7,903 bases of DNA, taken from NCBI GenBank assembly GCA_964448285.1, contig CAYUWG010000121.1, positions 1 to 7,903 on the forward strand, read 5' to 3'. Below are positions 1-6,441 of this stretch, one piece after another. The stretch's first letter is position 1; each line of letters opens with the position of its first letter. The DNA is from CAYUWG01 sp964448285 (GTDB lineage Bacteria > Bacteroidota > Ignavibacteria > SZUA-365). The position numbers and the translations under genes were made by a program. The notes below the pieces were generated by a model. It was not told the DNA's origin and ran no database searches. It worked only from the letters and a program-made list of their open reading frames with translations.

Positions 1-804
1 GACGTTCTGTTCTCGAAATTCACCGTGAAAAACAAGGGGACCTCGGCCCTACGCGGATTACGGTTTTCTTTGTTCATGGACTTTGGCGGTTTCCCGACAT
101 ACTACTCCGCGACACCGACTTATGACTCCACGCTGCACTTCGGATACGTTACGAAATCTGGCTTCCCTTATGTCGGTACATTCGTCATCGATAGCCTCCC
201 CTTATCCAACCCATCGCGATCGACATTCTGGGCGATCAACAACGACCATCGCGTGTCGGGAAATCCTTTCGGTACGCTCGATGGATTTACTTATGTCGAA
301 AAGTGGCGCGCGATGTCCACGTATGCTGGAAACCACAGAGCCACTGCAGGAAACATTGCATACGTTCTCACTGCTCCGGTTGCCGATATCGATACGGGAG
401 CAAGTCATGTATTTGTTTTCGGGCATCATGCGAATACGGGTTTTACAACACTGCGAAATAACGTCACTGCAGCAATCCAGTTCTGGCGAAATTCAAGACC
501 CACTTCACTGTCTGCAATAGAGTCCGCCGCTGGATTTTCTATCAGTGATGTTTATCCAAATCCATCAGTGAAACCGGTTGTAAATCAAGCGATTATCCGA
601 TTGCACATCAAGGATGGCTCACGTGTCGAGCTTTCGGTTGTGAATGTCCTCGGTCAAGTCGTGAGGCGCATCGAATCTCAGCACCTTGAACCGGGGAGCA
701 ACACGATTTCGTTTACGACTTCCGGGCTTGCTCCGGGTATGCATTTCGTTCGTGCGATTCAAAATGGAGTCGTGCTCCAGCGACCATTCGTTATCCTTCA
801 TTAA
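1..804 (+). CDS. C-terminal part of a secreted protein with a T9SS type A sorting domain (5' partial)
   Basis: The frame is open from the first base, so the gene begins upstream; the GTG at 25 is probably only an internal valine codon. About the first 175 residues form a beta-rich module with a Val-Lys-Asn-Lys-Gly-Thr-Ser stretch near its start. It resembles the accessory module seen between catalytic domain and sorting signal in some secreted Bacteroidota subtilase-like proteins, but no catalytic domain is visible here, so the activity is unknown. The last ~88 residues (from about base 538) are a typical T9SS type A sorting domain: a YPNP motif, then a Leu-Ser-Val-Val-Asn-Val-Leu-Gly-Gln strand, a Leu-Glu-Pro-Gly turn, a Gly-Leu-Ala-Pro-Gly-Met turn, and a final strand ending FVILH. 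Such domains direct export across the outer membrane and are cleaved or anchored by the sortase PorU. The protein is expected to be extracellular or surface-attached. The stop codon is TAA, 21 bases before the next gene. Confidence 0.85.
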   Translation, partial: DVLFSKFTVKNKGTSALRGLRFSLFMDFGGFPTYYSATPTYDSTLHFGYVTKSGFPYVGTFVIDSLPLSNPSRSTFWAINNDHRVSGNPFGTLDGFTYVEKWRAMSTYAGNHRATAGNIAYVLTAPVADIDTGASHVFVFGHHANTGFTTLRNNVTAAIQFWRNSRPTSLSAIESAAGFSISDVYPNPSVKPVVNQAIIRLHIKDGSRVELSVVNVLGQVVRRIESQHLEPGSNTISFTTSGLAPGMHFVRAIQNGVVLQRPFVILH

Positions 805-825
805 AGATACATAAAGCCTAACTGC

Positions 826-2955
826 ATGACATCCTCATCACTCCGGGAAGTTGAGCACCTCATTGAAGGTCTCCACGAATTAGCGTATAACCTTTGGTGG
901 ACGTGGAATCCCCAGGCGCAGGATATTTTCCACGAGCTGTCTGAACGGAAATGGCGATCTTCGAATCACAATGCAGTGTCGGTCCTCAAAGCAATATCCC
1001 GACAGGAACTCCGGGCGCGATTGTACGAGAAGGAATTCTTCGACCAGGTGAGCGATGTACTTGAACAATTCCGTGCATACATGGAGAAGGAAGATACATG
1101 GTGGACGTCGCAGCAGCGTTTATCCGACAATCCCGTTGCTTACTTCAGCGCTGAGTTCGGTCTGCACGAGTCGATGCCGATCTATTCGGGAGGTCTTGGG
1201 ATTCTCGCCGGTGACCACACGAAGTCGGCGAGCGATTTAGGCATTCCGTTCATCGGGATCAGTCTCTTCTATCGAAACGGCTACTTCCAGCAATCGCTTT
1301 CACCGGATGGCTACCAGCACGAATCGTATCCGCTACTTGATCCTCGATTTCTCTCTGTCTCTCTTGTCGAAGACGAATGGGGGCATCCGGTCACGGCCAG
1401 CGTCGAGATCGGTCACGTGAGTGTGACATTCCATGCCTACAAACTCCAGGTCGGTCGCGCGGTCATTTACCTCCTCGATACGAACAGAGCAGAGAACGAA
1501 TTGCACCATCGTGAGATTTCATCGCGCGTTTATGGCGGCGACTCCACAACCCGCGTGATGCAGGAGATCGTCCTTGGCATCGGAGGAGTGCGCTTCCTTC
1601 GAAAGCTTGGTATCCAGCCGGTTGTGTATCACATGAACGAAGGACACAGCGCATTTCTCACTCTGGAGTTGTTGCGCGAGCGTCTCCTCATCGATGAAGC
1701 GATAGAGAAAGCTGAGCAATGGGTGCGCTCGCATTGTGTATTCACGACACATACACCGGTGCCGGCCGGCCATGACCGCTTCACTCCGGAACTCCTCGAG
1801 TTCATGCTTTCGCATTTCACGAGCGGGATGAAATTGTCCTTGAACGACGTCCTGAAGTACGGACGTGAAAACGGCTCGGACCATTCCGAAACGTTTTGCA
1901 TGACCGTTCTTGCGTTGCGGATGTCTAAGACGGCGAATGCCGTCAGCGAACTGCACGGACATGTCAGCCGGGATATGTGGAAACACATCTTCGGCAAGCC
2001 GACCGAAGACGGAGTACCCATCGCACATCTCACGAATGGCGTTCACATGCTCGGGTGGATGGCGAACACGACGCGCACATTCTGGCGAAAGCATCTCGGC
2101 GAGAAGTGGATTTATTACCTGCGAAGCGCGGCCTTCTGGCAGCAAGTTGCCGATCCCGAACTCATCGCGGATGAAGATATCTGGGCATTACGGTATCGAC
2201 TTCGTCGTGAGCTTCTCGAATATGTTCGACGTATGATCAAAGGGCAGTACGCACGCACAGGGGCGGACTTCCTCTCCATTCAGGATAGTCTGCTCAACGC
2301 GGACGTTCTGACGATAGGCTTCGCACGGCGCTTTGCGACGTACAAACGTGCACCATTGATCTTCACCGACCTTCAGCGCATTGCAGAGTTGGTGAACGAT
2401 CAGGACAAGCCGATCCAACTCGTGTTCGCAGGCAAGGCACACCCTCGTGACGAAGAAGGCAAACGGTACATTCAGCAGATTGTCGGTTACTCGAAAAGCC
2501 CGGCTTTCCTTGGCAAAGTCGTCTTCCTTGAGAATTACGACATCAACGTTGCGCGCCACATGATATCGGGAGTGGATGTTTGGCTGAACACGCCGCGTCG
2601 CCCGATGGAAGCGAGCGGCACATCAGGCATGAAGATCATGATCCATGGCGGTATGAATCTGAGCATACTCGACGGATGGTGGAGAGAAGGCTACAATGGG
2701 AAGAACGGCTGGGCTATCGGCGAAGATGCGTCGCTCGATAATCCGGAAGAGCAGGATAGAAAGGATGGCGAAGCGCTTTACGAAGTCCTTCAATCGCAAG
2801 TCATTCAGGAGTTTTATGACCGCGATGAATTGGGAATTCCACGGGCCTGGATTCAGCGAATACGGAACTCGATGGTGAGTCTTATTCCGCAGTTCAATAC
2901 GGACCGCATGGTTTCTGAGTATGCGAACAAGTATTATCTGAACGGATCATCATAG
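826..2955 (+). CDS. glgP: Alpha-glucan (glycogen/maltodextrin) phosphorylase, DUF3417-containing short type
   Basis: Predicted cytoplasmic glycosyltransferase family 35 enzyme that releases glucose 1-phosphate from glycogen or maltodextrin using phosphate and pyridoxal 5'-phosphate (PLP). The N-terminal ~100 residues are the DUF3417 region typical of the short alpha-glucan phosphorylases, including the LAYNLWWTW motif. Family motifs then follow in order: YFSAEFGL at residue 106, GGLGILAGDH at 122, NEGHSAF at 271, THTPVPAGHD at 308, FARRFATYKR at 499, FAGKAHP at 534, and EASGTSGMK at 595-603, where Lys603 should carry PLP. At 709 residues it is within the usual range for this subfamily and appears intact. 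No Shine-Dalgarno sequence precedes the ATG, but the start agrees with the conserved N-terminus. It follows the T9SS cargo gene by 21 bases and may be cotranscribed with it, although the functions are unrelated. No other glycogen gene is in the window. Confidence 0.95.
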   Translation: MTSSSLREVEHLIEGLHELAYNLWWTWNPQAQDIFHELSERKWRSSNHNAVSVLKAISRQELRARLYEKEFFDQVSDVLEQFRAYMEKEDTWWTSQQRLSDNPVAYFSAEFGLHESMPIYSGGLGILAGDHTKSASDLGIPFIGISLFYRNGYFQQSLSPDGYQHESYPLLDPRFLSVSLVEDEWGHPVTASVEIGHVSVTFHAYKLQVGRAVIYLLDTNRAENELHHREISSRVYGGDSTTRVMQEIVLGIGGVRFLRKLGIQPVVYHMNEGHSAFLTLELLRERLLIDEAIEKAEQWVRSHCVFTTHTPVPAGHDRFTPELLEFMLSHFTSGMKLSLNDVLKYGRENGSDHSETFCMTVLALRMSKTANAVSELHGHVSRDMWKHIFGKPTEDGVPIAHLTNGVHMLGWMANTTRTFWRKHLGEKWIYYLRSAAFWQQVADPELIADEDIWALRYRLRRELLEYVRRMIKGQYARTGADFLSIQDSLLNADVLTIGFARRFATYKRAPLIFTDLQRIAELVNDQDKPIQLVFAGKAHPRDEEGKRYIQQIVGYSKSPAFLGKVVFLENYDINVARHMISGVDVWLNTPRRPMEASGTSGMKIMIHGGMNLSILDGWWREGYNGKNGWAIGEDASLDNPEEQDRKDGEALYEVLQSQVIQEFYDRDELGIPRAWIQRIRNSMVSLIPQFNTDRMVSEYANKYYLNGSS

Positions 2956-3057
2956 TGTTGGAACGAACTTCTGACGGCGCCCTGTTATGCGTTCGATCCT
3001 GTTAAGCGTCTCAAGCCGAACTACCGAATCACTCAACAACAATGGAAGACAGACTGC

Positions 3058-3537
3058 ATGATTGAAGAAGGAAAGAAAGCCCCGGATTTCGCGCTCCCAA
3101 ATTCCGAGGGGAAGGTGGTGCACCTCAAGGACCTGAAGGGGAAGTCCGTCGTGTTGTACTTTTATCCGAAAGACGACACCCCCGGTTGCACGAAAGAATC
3201 CTGCGACTTTCGCGATAACATTGCGCGCGTCACACGTGCCGGGGCAATCGTACTCGGAATGAGCGCTGACAGTATTGCATCGCACAAGAAGTTCAGAACG
3301 AAATATGGACTTCCGTTCGAACTGCTTTCCGATGAAGGGAAGGAAGTCCTCCAGGCGTATGGTGTGTGGCAGCCGAAAAAATTGTACGGCAAAAGCTTTC
3401 TCGGCATCGTGCGCACGACCGTTATCATTGACGAAGAAGGGATCATTCGGAAAATTTATCCGAAGGTCAGTGTCGAAGGCCACGTCGATGAAGTCTTGGC
3501 AGAATTAGCTTCAATGAAGAAAGAGACCGCGCGATGA
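3058..3537 (+). CDS. bcp: Thioredoxin-dependent peroxiredoxin, Bcp/PrxQ type
   Basis: Predicted cytoplasmic thiol peroxidase of the AhpC/TSA superfamily that reduces hydrogen peroxide and organic hydroperoxides with electrons from thioredoxin. The full 159-residue thioredoxin fold is present. The peroxidatic cysteine is Cys44 in the motif TPGCTKESCDFRD, and Cys49 five residues later is the resolving cysteine of the atypical two-cysteine BCP class. Thr41, Pro42 and Arg119 (in IVRTTVIID) complete the usual active site. The N-terminal GKKAPDFALPN segment is also typical. The ATG is preceded by GGAAG at 3044-3048, nine bases upstream. A 102-base gap separates it from the phosphorylase gene. This is the longest gap in the window and the likeliest place for a promoter serving the downstream pterin genes, though no convincing promoter or terminator is visible in it. 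The stop codon overlaps the next start as ATGA, implying translational coupling. Confidence 0.95.
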   Translation: MIEEGKKAPDFALPNSEGKVVHLKDLKGKSVVLYFYPKDDTPGCTKESCDFRDNIARVTRAGAIVLGMSADSIASHKKFRTKYGLPFELLSDEGKEVLQAYGVWQPKKLYGKSFLGIVRTTVIIDEEGIIRKIYPKVSVEGHVDEVLAELASMKKETAR

Positions 3538-3947
3538 TGCTGGTAACGCGGCGGGAACACTTCTCTGCATCCCATCGACTCTTCAATCCGGAGTGGACGG
3601 ACGAACGCAATCAAGAGGTGTTCGGGAAATGCGCGAATCCTTCCGGTCACGGACACAACTATGTCCTCGAAGTGACTGTTGCAGGCGAGGTCGATCCCGT
3701 GACGGGTTATGTCATCGATCTGAAAGTTCTCAAGGAAATCATTCGCAGGGAAGTGATCGAGAAAGTGGACCATAAAAACTTGAACGTGGACGTCGATTTT
3801 CTCAATGGCGTCAATCCGACTGCGGAGAATATCGCGAAGACGATCTGGGTTCGATTGGAAAAGAACATTTCATCAGGCAGGCTTCATAGCGTGCGTATTC
3901 AGGAGACTCAAAACAATGTCGTCGAATATCGGGGCAGCAATGGATGA
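3534..3947 (+). CDS. 6-pyruvoyl-tetrahydropterin synthase / 6-carboxytetrahydropterin synthase (QueD-PTPS superfamily), PTPS-II-like motif
   Basis: Zinc-dependent T-fold enzyme that converts 7,8-dihydroneopterin triphosphate to 6-pyruvoyl-tetrahydropterin (PTPS, tetrahydrobiopterin route) or to 6-carboxy-tetrahydropterin (QueD, queuosine route). Expected zinc ligands are His14 (FSASHRL), His39 and His41 (SGHGHNY). Catalytic residues are Cys33 (FGKCANP), Asp79-His80 (VDHKNL) and Glu124 (IQETQNN), which should hold the pterin ring. The spacing C-x5-HGH matches animal-type PTPS (called PTPS-II in comparative work); canonical QueD has C-x3-HGH. The 137-residue length is normal. The start overlaps the peroxiredoxin stop as ATGA; a second ATG at 3537 would remove one residue. 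The 3' end overlaps folE. Position beside folE and two SDR reductases, with no queC, queE or queF in view, favours a biopterin-type role. Automatic pipelines will probably call it queD. Superfamily assignment is secure; the exact product is inference. Confidence 0.92.
   Translation: MMLVTRREHFSASHRLFNPEWTDERNQEVFGKCANPSGHGHNYVLEVTVAGEVDPVTGYVIDLKVLKEIIRREVIEKVDHKNLNVDVDFLNGVNPTAENIAKTIWVRLEKNISSGRLHSVRIQETQNNVVEYRGSNG
3901..3905 (+). promoter_or_regulatory. Shine-Dalgarno sequence for folE
   Basis: AGGAG lies ten bases before the ATG at 3916, inside the 3' end of the pterin synthase gene. It is one of the clearest ribosome-binding sites in the window. It favours 3916 over the much more upstream ATG at 3805, which has no such site. 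The in-frame ATG at 3940 has only a GGGG run about five bases before it and remains a weaker alternative. Confidence 0.55.
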
Positions 3948-4542
3948 ACGGGACAAACCCGTCCTTGATATGAAGAAGAACGGGCATCATCACGAAACGG
4001 AAACTCTGATCCGGAGGCTTCTCGAAATCTATGGAGAGGACCCCGATAGAAAAGGTTTGAAGCGCACACCGCATCGCGTCGCCAAGTCGTACAGCTTTCT
4101 CACCGAGGGATATCACAAAACCCTGGAGAGCGTGCTGAACGGCGCCATCTTCGATGAGGATTACAACGAAATGGTGATCGTCAAGGACATCGATTTCTAC
4201 TCTCTCTGCGAACATCACTTGTTGCCTTTCTATGGCAAATGCCACGTGGCCTACATTCCGAACGGTAAGATTGTCGGCCTGAGTAAGCTGCCGCGGATTG
4301 TCGATGTCTTCGCCCGTCGTTTTCAGGTTCAGGAGCGGATGACACAGCAGATTGCCGACGCGATTCAACGCGCGCTCAATCCTTTAGGCGCCGCAGTCGT
4401 GTGTGAAGGATTGCACATGTGCATGATGATGCGCGGCGTGCAGAAACAGAATTCCGTCACCACCACGTCCGCGATGCTTGGCGAGTTTGCGACGAATCCC
4501 AGCACGAGGGAAGAATTTCTCCGGTTGATCGGACATAAGTGA
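3916..4542 (+). CDS. folE: GTP cyclohydrolase I, type IA
   Basis: Catalyses the first step of folate and tetrahydrobiopterin synthesis, converting GTP to 7,8-dihydroneopterin triphosphate plus formate; normally a cytoplasmic decamer. From the ATG at 3916 the protein is 208 residues, typical for the family. Zinc ligands are Cys98 and His101 (SLCEHHLLPF) and Cys169 (EGLHMCMMMRG), with catalytic His100 and His167. The spacing corresponds to Cys110, His113 and Cys181 of the E. coli enzyme, minus twelve. Further signatures are RTPHRVAKSY, GLSKLPRIVDVFARR and VTTTSAMLGEF. The frame is open back to an ATG at 3805, but that extension is arginine-rich, unlike the family, and lies in the pterin synthase gene, so it is rejected; 3940 (200 residues) is a possible alternative start. 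It overlaps the upstream gene by 32 bases and ends six bases before the first SDR. The zinc cysteines classify it as FolE rather than FolE2. Confidence 0.95.
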   Translation: MSSNIGAAMDERDKPVLDMKKNGHHHETETLIRRLLEIYGEDPDRKGLKRTPHRVAKSYSFLTEGYHKTLESVLNGAIFDEDYNEMVIVKDIDFYSLCEHHLLPFYGKCHVAYIPNGKIVGLSKLPRIVDVFARRFQVQERMTQQIADAIQRALNPLGAAVVCEGLHMCMMMRGVQKQNSVTTTSAMLGEFATNPSTREEFLRLIGHK

Positions 4543-4548
4543 GCGCTG

Positions 4549-5238
4549 ATGAATGTCTGGATTACAGGCGCGGGAAAGGGAATCGGAAGGGCAGTCGCAC
4601 TGCGCTTTGCAAAGGAGGAGGATCGCGTTTTCGTTTCAGGAAGATCGCTGCCTGTATTGCAAACGCTTGCTCGTGTCGCACCGGATTCGATGATCCCTGT
4701 TGTCTGTGACGTTCTTGAGCCTGCATCGGTGAATCAGGCCCGGGAATTCATCGAAGCGCGCGGCGGTGTCGATGTGCTCGTCAACAACGCGGGCGTTACG
4801 GTTTTCAAATCGTTCATCGATACCACGCTCGAAGATTTCGACGCGATCATGAACACGAACCTTCGCGGGGCATTTCTCTGCACGAAGTCTGTCATAGAAA
4901 GTATGGTTGAGCGGCGAAGCGGTGTCATCGTCATGATCAACTCGATGGCAGCGCGCGAGGTCTTCAAGAACAGCTCAGCATATGCTGCGACAAAGGCCGG
5001 ACTGAAAGCGCTTGCGGATGGAATCCGCATCGAGGTTCGAGATAAAGGAATTCGAGTCATCAGTATTCATCCGGGAGCGACGCTGACGGATATGTGGCCG
5101 GACCGCGTACGAGAACGACGGAAGGAAGTCATGATGCAGAGCGAACAAGTCGCGGACGTCATCTTCGACGCAGTCAACGCTCCTTCGAACCTGATGATCG
5201 AGGAGCTTTACCTACAGCCGATCGGCGGGCCGCTTTGA
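4549..5238 (+). CDS. Short-chain dehydrogenase/reductase, sepiapterin-reductase-like
   Basis: Classical SDR of 229 residues with a Rossmann fold. The cofactor motif TGAGKGIG is at residues 6-13, NNAG at 79-82, the structural Asn at 104, and the catalytic Ser132, Tyr145 and Lys149 (YAATK). Arg32 after the second strand suggests NADPH preference. As I recall the Chlorobium tepidum sepiapterin reductase sequence, it shares the ITGAGKGIGRA start, the MNTNL segment, a short hydrophilic stretch before the active Tyr, a Pro-Gly-Ala then Met-Trp segment after the active site, and a C-terminus of the EE-x-x-L-x-P-x-x-G type; this has not been aligned. Following folE and the pterin synthase, the natural proposal is reduction of the 6-pyruvoyl-tetrahydropterin side chain towards tetrahydrobiopterin. 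The SDR assignment is certain; substrate is inference, and a generic FabG-like oxidoreductase is the alternative. It starts six bases after folE without a strong ribosome-binding site, so coupling is likely. Confidence 0.9.
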   Translation: MNVWITGAGKGIGRAVALRFAKEEDRVFVSGRSLPVLQTLARVAPDSMIPVVCDVLEPASVNQAREFIEARGGVDVLVNNAGVTVFKSFIDTTLEDFDAIMNTNLRGAFLCTKSVIESMVERRSGVIVMINSMAAREVFKNSSAYAATKAGLKALADGIRIEVRDKGIRVISIHPGATLTDMWPDRVRERRKEVMMQSEQVADVIFDAVNAPSNLMIEELYLQPIGGPL

Positions 5239-5951
5239 GCCTTCTCGGGAAAACGGCGATCGTAACGGGAGCCGGAAGCGGTATCGGGCAGGCGATCAGC
5301 CTTGCACTTTGCCACAACGGGGTGAACGTCGGGGCGTGCTCACGCAGCATCTCCGGTCTGGATGAGTTATCGGTGAAGACTGACGGAATGAAGGGCGAAG
5401 TCTATTGCGCGACCGTCGATGTTCGGAATGGAAATGCACTTCAGAGTTTTGTGAAAAGCGTTCACGAGCGATTCGGCTCGATCGACATTCTCATTGCAAA
5501 TGCCGGTATCGGAATATTCAAATCGATTCAGGAAATGACCGAGGAAGATTTCACCGAGGTCATGTCCGTTAACATGATGGGTGTGTTTCACTCCGTAAAA
5601 GCCGTATTGTCTTTCATGTTGGAGAAGAAAGCCGGTGATGTCATCCTCATTTCTTCACTTGCGGGGAAGCATGGTATCGCAGGGGGCGCAGCGTATTGCG
5701 CGAGTAAGTATGCCCTGCGTGGATTTGCAGAGTCTCTCCTGCACGACCTTCGTCACGATGGAATTCGAACTATCACGCTTTATCCCGGCTCGGTCGATAC
5801 GTCTTTCTCTTCACGAAAAAAATCCCATACTTCGTCGAAGCACGAAATTCTCTACCCGGAAGACGTCGCAGACGCAGTGATCGCGGCGTTGACCGCGCCA
5901 CGTCGTGCGACGATCAGCGAGATCGATATTCGCCCATCGATTCCCCGATAG
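5235..5951 (+). CDS. Second tandem short-chain dehydrogenase/reductase, TTG start
   Basis: Classical SDR of 238 residues from a TTG codon at 5235 that overlaps the previous stop as TTGA. The cofactor motif TGAGSGIG is at residues 11-18, the ANAG motif (a common variant of NNAG) at 88-91, structural Asn113, and catalytic Ser141, Tyr154 and Lys158 (YCASK). Arg37 after strand two suggests NADPH. The C-terminus EIDIRPSIPR is common among SDRs. The frame is open back to an ATG at 5094, but the extra ~47 residues are Arg-rich, lie wholly within the first SDR gene and precede the natural SDR start (LLGKTAIVTG), so I reject that start. A GGCGGG run at 5224-5229 is a weak ribosome-binding candidate. 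It is recognisably related to the upstream SDR, suggesting old tandem duplication. Biopterin formation needs two side-chain carbonyl reductions, so each SDR might do one; other substrates are equally possible. Confidence 0.88.
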   Translation: MSLLGKTAIVTGAGSGIGQAISLALCHNGVNVGACSRSISGLDELSVKTDGMKGEVYCATVDVRNGNALQSFVKSVHERFGSIDILIANAGIGIFKSIQEMTEEDFTEVMSVNMMGVFHSVKAVLSFMLEKKAGDVILISSLAGKHGIAGGAAYCASKYALRGFAESLLHDLRHDGIRTITLYPGSVDTSFSSRKKSHTSSKHEILYPEDVADAVIAALTAPRRATISEIDIRPSIPR

Positions 5952-5955
5952 CATC

Positions 5956-6384
5956 GTGATAGCAATACGATTCCCCACGGTCCTCTATTTGGGAGTGGCG
6001 TTTGTGACTCTCGTACTCCTTATCCGGCTTCTCTTCTTCGAGGCTGTGGAAATCGAGCTTGAGTCCTCAAGCGACAAATTATTCGTCGGTGAAAATGAGA
6101 CGCTCGAAATCAACATTGTCGAACGCAATCGGATGGGATGGCGAGTCCCTTTCCGGAACCCACATTTGGACTATGTCTGTGATTCCGGAGGAGAGCTTGT
6201 GGAGATTTCGTTCAACGGTGATTCGACGAGTCTTCTTCTCCGGGCGAAAGATAGACCCGGTTTGGTTGTGTTGAATATCATCACTGAAGCGAGCGCATTT
6301 CCGCTTTACATCGAAATCCCTATACTTGCACCACTGGCTCGCCGTCTCGATCCTCACGTGCGAAGCACAAGACTACTCCTTTGA
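5956..6384 (+). CDS. Membrane-anchored protein of unknown function with a predicted beta-rich domain
   Basis: I do not recognise this gene as a named family. From a GTG at 5956, four bases after the second SDR stop, it encodes 142 residues. Residues ~6-28 form one strongly hydrophobic segment, with one arginine near its end, that should be a membrane anchor or uncleaved signal. The rest is predicted extracytoplasmic and rich in alternating hydrophobic residues. Its pattern (Leu-Phe-Val-Gly-Glu-Asn-Glu then Leu-Glu-Ile-Asn-Ile-Val, later Val-Pro-Phe-Arg, and a FPLYIEIPI strand near the end) resembles an Ig-like or invasin-type beta sandwich; that is impression only. There is one cysteine (DYVCDSGG) and no enzyme motif. 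The frame is open to an ATG at 5905, which would overlap the SDR by 47 bases and put a basic stretch before the anchor; I consider the GTG likelier. No good ribosome-binding site is seen for either. It may end the pterin operon. Confidence 0.65.
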   Translation: MIAIRFPTVLYLGVAFVTLVLLIRLLFFEAVEIELESSSDKLFVGENETLEINIVERNRMGWRVPFRNPHLDYVCDSGGELVEISFNGDSTSLLLRAKDRPGLVVLNIITEASAFPLYIEIPILAPLARRLDPHVRSTRLLL

Positions 6385-6441
6385 TCATTACGAAAGCGAT
6401 TCAATGCCGTTGATGCGAATTCAACCTGAAAGAGATATACC

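Noticed and set aside
1519..2145. Long - strand open frame of 208 codons opposite the phosphorylase
   Set aside because: It is antisense to conserved phosphorylase motifs and has no domain features, so it is a shadow frame.
2956..3057. Possible sigma-70-like promoter (TTGGAA at 2958 and TGTTAT at 2983) in the gap before the peroxiredoxin
   Set aside because: The spacer is 19 bases, both hexamers are imperfect, and no Bacteroidota-type TAnnTTTG element is present. A promoter in this gap is plausible, but its position cannot be supported.
2950..3483. Long - strand open frame of 177 codons opposite the peroxiredoxin
   Set aside because: It is antisense to a clearly functional peroxiredoxin and shows no recognisable motif; open antisense frames are common at this GC content.
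3805..3915. N-terminal extension of folE from the ATG at 3805
   Set aside because: The extra 37 residues are Arg-rich, overlap the pterin synthase coding region out of frame, are absent from the FolE family, and the ATG has no ribosome-binding site; AGGAG before 3916 gives a better start.
5094..5234. N-terminal extension of the second SDR from the ATG at 5094
   Set aside because: It lies inside the first SDR gene, has a composition unlike an SDR leader, and the normal SDR N-terminus begins right after the TTG at 5235.
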